64,000 bases of DNA from QZLE01 sp033852135 (GTDB taxonomy: Bacteria; Pseudomonadota; Gammaproteobacteria; QZLD01): contig JAWSVB010000016.1 of the NCBI GenBank assembly GCA_033852135.1, positions 193,929 through 257,928 on the forward strand, given 5' to 3'. How positions within the stretch are numbered: position 1 is the first letter of the stretch; each line of letters opens with the position of its first letter. The notes below the pieces were generated by a model that saw only the letters and a list, made by a program, of their open reading frames with translations, was not told the DNA's origin and ran no database searches. A program made the translations under genes and the position numbers. Shown here in pieces: positions 61,569 to 64,000 of the stretch.

Positions 61569-61799
61569 ATGCATAAGCATAAACTTTTAAAGAACTCTAT
61601 AGAATTGCTTAAATGCATTCAAATAGAGTTGCATGATGATATAGACAGCAGTAAACGTAATAAGCTTAACAGGACTATTAAAGAACTTGAGAGCTGCAAA
61701 GAGAAAATAACACCTAATCAGATGTTAGAAATATTAGGAAAGGTTATTGCTTTTATACCAGCTATAGAGAGAATTATTAAGACCCTAAGTGAGCAATGA
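61569..61799 (+). CDS. small helical protein of the retron-like locus
   Basis: A 76-residue protein with an AGGAG site seven bases before the ATG. By eye it is all-helical: a basic, coiled-coil-like first half (residues 1-45) and a hydrophobic, amphipathic C-terminal helix (LEILGKVIAFIPAIERIIKTL) that could touch a membrane or a partner. I do not recognise its family. It lies between the candidate msr-msd RNA and the XRE gene, where a retron effector or accessory protein may be found. A toxin role is possible but only inferred from position and form. Confidence 0.7.
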   Translation: MHKHKLLKNSIELLKCIQIELHDDIDSSKRNKLNRTIKELESCKEKITPNQMLEILGKVIAFIPAIERIIKTLSEQ

Positions 61800-61846
61800 T
61801 TTTTATGGCGTTTACACCAGGTCACTATTTTTAAAGAGAGTGCATT

Positions 61847-62131
61847 ATGAATATTAGTAAAGCTTTAAAGCTCTGCCGTACCCAAAGAGGCCTAACTAAA
61901 ACTAAACTAGCTGATTTGGCTAATATCTCCATTTCATATCTATCCTTGTTAGAACAAGGTAAGAGAGATCCAAATCTATCGACAATTCAACAACTTTGTT
62001 CTGCTTTAAACATACCTGCGAGTATTTTTATGTTTTTAGCATCTGATAAAAATGAACTAAATGGCATTAGCAATGAATTAGCAGAAAAACTATCATTTAC
62101 TGCTCTTCAGCTAATATCTGAAAATGCATAA
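61847..62131 (+). CDS. XRE-family repressor of the retron-like locus
   Basis: A 94-residue Cro/C1-type DNA-binding protein. HTH in the first 60 residues (ISKALKLCRTQRGLTKTKLADL, with SISYLSLLEQGKRDPNLSTI as recognition region), then a short helical tail. It overlaps the reverse transcriptase start by eight bases, so translation is coupled. Small XRE partners are known for one retron class (type VI in the Mestre scheme, from memory). Likely targets are the repeats at 61167-61274. Confidence 0.88.
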   Translation: MNISKALKLCRTQRGLTKTKLADLANISISYLSLLEQGKRDPNLSTIQQLCSALNIPASIFMFLASDKNELNGISNELAEKLSFTALQLISENA

Positions 62132-63074
62132 TAAACCACATTACCCCTACGAACCTATTGCTAGTTTAAAATCCCTTAGCGCAGCCTTAGGCATTTCCCA
62201 AATAAATCTACAAACTTTGACTGAAAAATCCAACAGTTATTATTACCTAACTAAAGAACTAGTTAAACCTGATGGTTCTATAAGACAAACTTACGATGTT
62301 AAGCATGAACTTAAACACGTCCATGAAAAAATTTCTAATGTTCTATTCAGAAAAGTACAGTACCCTGACTATCTTCACGGCAGTCTTAAAGGCAAAGATT
62401 ATTTAAGCAACTGCAAACAACATACTGGCAAGAAATTCATTATTAGTGAAGACGCAACAAATTTTTTCCCTTCTATTAGTAAAAAAATTGTTTATGAAGT
62501 GTGGACTCAATTTTTCGGCTTTCCTAATGATATAGCTGATTGCTTAGCTGAATTAACCACTTTTAACGGGGCTTTAGTACAGGGGGCTAAACCAAGTAGC
62601 TATATATCCAATTTAGTATTATGGGAGCGAGAAGCCGATCTAGTACGTAATTTTAAGAACCTTGGTTATGGCTACACACGCTACATAGATGACATAACAG
62701 TTTCGAGTTCCAGACACCTGTCAAAGAAAGAGCAGAGCAGCATCATTTCACAAATCTACGGAATGTTAGAAACAATTAACGTAAAGCCCAACCGAAAAAA
62801 ACATCAAGCAATGCCAAATGGAAAATGCCAAAATGTACACCGAGTTAATGTCAATACTTCCCGCCCCACTCTTCCAAAACAGAAACGAGCAAATATTAAA
62901 GCTGCTGTTTTTTCATGCCAACAGGCATATGTAACAGAAGCCCAATCTCTAGAATACGAAAAGTTATTTAACAAAACTATGGGGAGGGTGAATAATATGG
63001 TGAGGATGCATCCCAATAAAGGTCAAAAGCTCAAACAAAAACTAAATCTTATAAAACCCATATCGAGAAACTAA
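62124..63074 (+). CDS. retron-type reverse transcriptase
   Basis: A 316-residue RNA-directed DNA polymerase of retron size with no extra domain. RT motifs: SEDATNFFPSIS (catalytic Asp110), ALVQGAKPSSYISNLVL (153-166, retron form of motif 4/B), catalytic YIDD at 187-190 and KPNRKKHQ at 221-228. The VTG triplet of retron region Y is replaced by VHR (238-240) followed by VNVN, which sets it apart from the best known retron enzymes. With the RNA and XRE gene upstream this is most probably a retron and not a group II intron or DGR, since no maturase or variable repeat is present. Confidence 0.93.
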   Translation: MHNKPHYPYEPIASLKSLSAALGISQINLQTLTEKSNSYYYLTKELVKPDGSIRQTYDVKHELKHVHEKISNVLFRKVQYPDYLHGSLKGKDYLSNCKQHTGKKFIISEDATNFFPSISKKIVYEVWTQFFGFPNDIADCLAELTTFNGALVQGAKPSSYISNLVLWEREADLVRNFKNLGYGYTRYIDDITVSSSRHLSKKEQSSIISQIYGMLETINVKPNRKKHQAMPNGKCQNVHRVNVNTSRPTLPKQKRANIKAAVFSCQQAYVTEAQSLEYEKLFNKTMGRVNNMVRMHPNKGQKLKQKLNLIKPISRN

Positions 63075-63171
63075 AATTACGTACCAACTCCCCCCTCTAA
63101 TGCTGCCGAAGATTAAATATGCGTAGCTGATATTTAAGACTAAGGAAACACAGAAATGGGAGCGAAAAAAT

Positions 63172-63193
63172 GGTGGGCAGTGCCCACCCTACA
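63172..63193. repeat. half copy of dispersed repeat family B
   Basis: GGTGGGCAGTGCCCACC palindrome plus CTAC, as in the right ends of the units at 38409-38473 and 45394-45460. Confidence 0.85.
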
Positions 63194-63218
63194 CTAGCTA
63201 TCCATTTCATATTCCCAT

Positions 63219-63254
63219 AGCTTTTCTGGATACCGGCCTTCGCCGATATGACGT
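63219..63254. repeat. right inverted repeat of the retron-like locus (family A)
   Basis: Inverse of 61085-61120 with one mismatch, just past the end of the reverse transcriptase gene and before the stop of the nuclease gene. Confidence 0.9.
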
Positions 63255-63265
63255 AATCAGAAAAG

Positions 63266-63991
63266 TTAGTACTTAACCGCTAACCCTTTATCCAATAACT
63301 CTTGGTTTAGGAATTTTCCATTTTCTATAAGGTTGTTAAAATCTGTCTCTTTCTTTTTATAAAATATATCTGCTAGATAGCGGGTGAACTTATCACGCCA
63401 GTAGGTTTTGACGGCGATGAACTTGCACCCTTTGAGTCTTGATTCTATATACTCTTTGGCGCTCTGCCCTTCTGCTGTTTCTATGATTTTGGTATTTATC
63501 CCCTTGAACCTTAGCTTTTGGGTTGTCCAGTTGTTAAAACCAAGATCTATATTTACCCAGATGGTATCGCCATCTATCACTTCTATTACGTAGGCTTTGT
63601 AGGTGTAGTGTGGGACTGAGCCTTTACCTAAGTTAACAAGTTGATATTTGTCGTTGGCTTTTTCTATTTGAATTACATCTGTTTTGTGGGTTCTGGAGAG
63701 TTTGGCTTCTTCGAATGGGTTATTAATATAAAACCTGAACCCCAGATCTATCATGGTTTGTTTTTGTATCTGTTTGAAACGATAAACATATGGAGTGTCG
63801 CGAGTAGTATTCAAGACTGTTTTTTCAGTTTGATTGGTCGAGCTTTTGTCATTTTTGACAAGTTTTTGCAGCTCTTTGGAGCTTAGTTTTTCAGCTATGA
63901 CTTTTTGCTCAAATGCTTGCCTGGCTTGCTTATCCGCAACATGAACAAGCATTCTAATATGCGACCAGCTCAATTGTGCATGCGCATGCAC
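63266..63991 (-). CDS. SNase-like nuclease with YhcG/DUF1016-like N-terminus (partial)
   Basis: C-terminal 115 residues are a staphylococcal-nuclease-like domain: VIEVIDGDTIWVNID, LRFKGINTKIIETAEG and WRDKFTRYLADIFY, the last two carrying the Arg/Glu and Arg positions of the active site. The N-terminal stretch QLSWSHIRMLVHVADKQAR with SSKELQKL resembles the YhcG/DUF1016 family, often part of nuclease-like proteins. The frame stays open to the window edge, so the GTG at 63991 is probably not the true start and the gene continues outside. A 22-bp perfect palindrome lies over this point. Role in defence or mobile DNA handling is likely but unproven. Confidence 0.75.
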   Translation of the reverse strand: MHAHAQLSWSHIRMLVHVADKQARQAFEQKVIAEKLSSKELQKLVKNDKSSTNQTEKTVLNTTRDTPYVYRFKQIQKQTMIDLGFRFYINNPFEEAKLSRTHKTDVIQIEKANDKYQLVNLGKGSVPHYTYKAYVIEVIDGDTIWVNIDLGFNNWTTQKLRFKGINTKIIETAEGQSAKEYIESRLKGCKFIAVKTYWRDKFTRYLADIFYKKKETDFNNLIENGKFLNQELLDKGLAVKY

Positions 63992-63994
63992 AAT
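63973..63994. repeat. 22-bp perfect palindrome
   Basis: ATTGTGCATGC followed by its exact inverse, inside the N-terminal coding part of the nuclease gene, six bases from the window end. Confidence 0.9.
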
Positions 63995-64000
63995 CTTTGG

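Noticed and set aside
62124..63074. Group II intron or diversity-generating retroelement RT
   Set aside because: No maturase or endonuclease domain, no intron RNA ends and no template/variable repeat pair; length and partners fit a retron.

Overview
AT-rich chromosomal segment of a Gram-negative bacterium. Outer-membrane genes (a DUF1302-like barrel, a LolA-like sorting protein, an OmpA-type lipoprotein) and proteobacterial sets (oxyR, glnK-amtB, cysHDN, hemL) point to a proteobacterium, probably a gammaproteobacterium or close relative; the sequence alone does not fix the genus. An NAD-linked [FeFe]-hydrogenase, rubredoxin, two rubrerythrins, superoxide reductase and hybrid cluster protein indicate an anaerobic or microaerophilic life with strong defence against oxygen and nitrosative stress.

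Layout. 1-6.2 kb: a PD-(D/E)XK nuclease-like protein, then hydG and the hydrogenase pair hydA/hydB. 6.5-14.2 kb: an antioxidant locus (rubredoxin, ferritin-like protein, rubredoxin reductase, thioredoxin, Bcp, reverse rubrerythrin, lipoamide dehydrogenase, ferritin) divergent from oxyR, which has a perfect OxyR half-site in front. 14.2-22 kb: a DUF1302/LolA/RND envelope operon and a hybrid histidine kinase. 22.3-28.5 kb: sigma54-type glnK-amtB, rubrerythrin-superoxide reductase, and an FNR-box regulon of ferredoxin and hcp with its own Crp/Fnr regulator. 28.6-35.3 kb: a PAS/NIT-type chemoreceptor, small membrane proteins and an unusual CoA-transferase fused to a periplasmic-binding-type domain. 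35.5-41.6 kb: an arsenosugar-type cluster (radical SAM, ArsM, glycosyltransferase, FAD disulfide reductase, TVP38, DUF2064). 42-51.4 kb: one long operon that could carry sulfate all the way to homocysteine (CysN, CysD, APS reductase, sulfite reductase-TusA fusion, and a HcyS/HcyD/HcyF/MetY protein-thiocarboxylate route). 51.7-61 kb: Met8, a CymR-like Rrf2 regulator, CysK and a compact tetrapyrrole cluster (short HemA, HemC-CobA-HemD fusion, HemB, HemL), which would supply siroheme to the sulfite reductase.

Two accessory insertions sit in the tetrapyrrole region. A hipBA toxin-antitoxin module of about 1.8 kb splits hemD from hemB and is bracketed by 40-bp direct repeats that duplicate the hemD-end/hemB-start junction. 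Downstream of hemL lies a retron-like locus: a candidate msr-msd RNA, a 76-aa protein, an XRE repressor and a retron-type reverse transcriptase, bracketed by 36-bp inverted copies of a dispersed repeat and preceded by a cluster of repeated operator-like motifs. The window ends in a partial nuclease-domain gene.

At least four dispersed inverted-repeat families lie in intergenic gaps, and one copy has become part of the 5' coding end of the outer-membrane barrel gene. I saw no rRNA, tRNA, CRISPR array or IS transposase gene.
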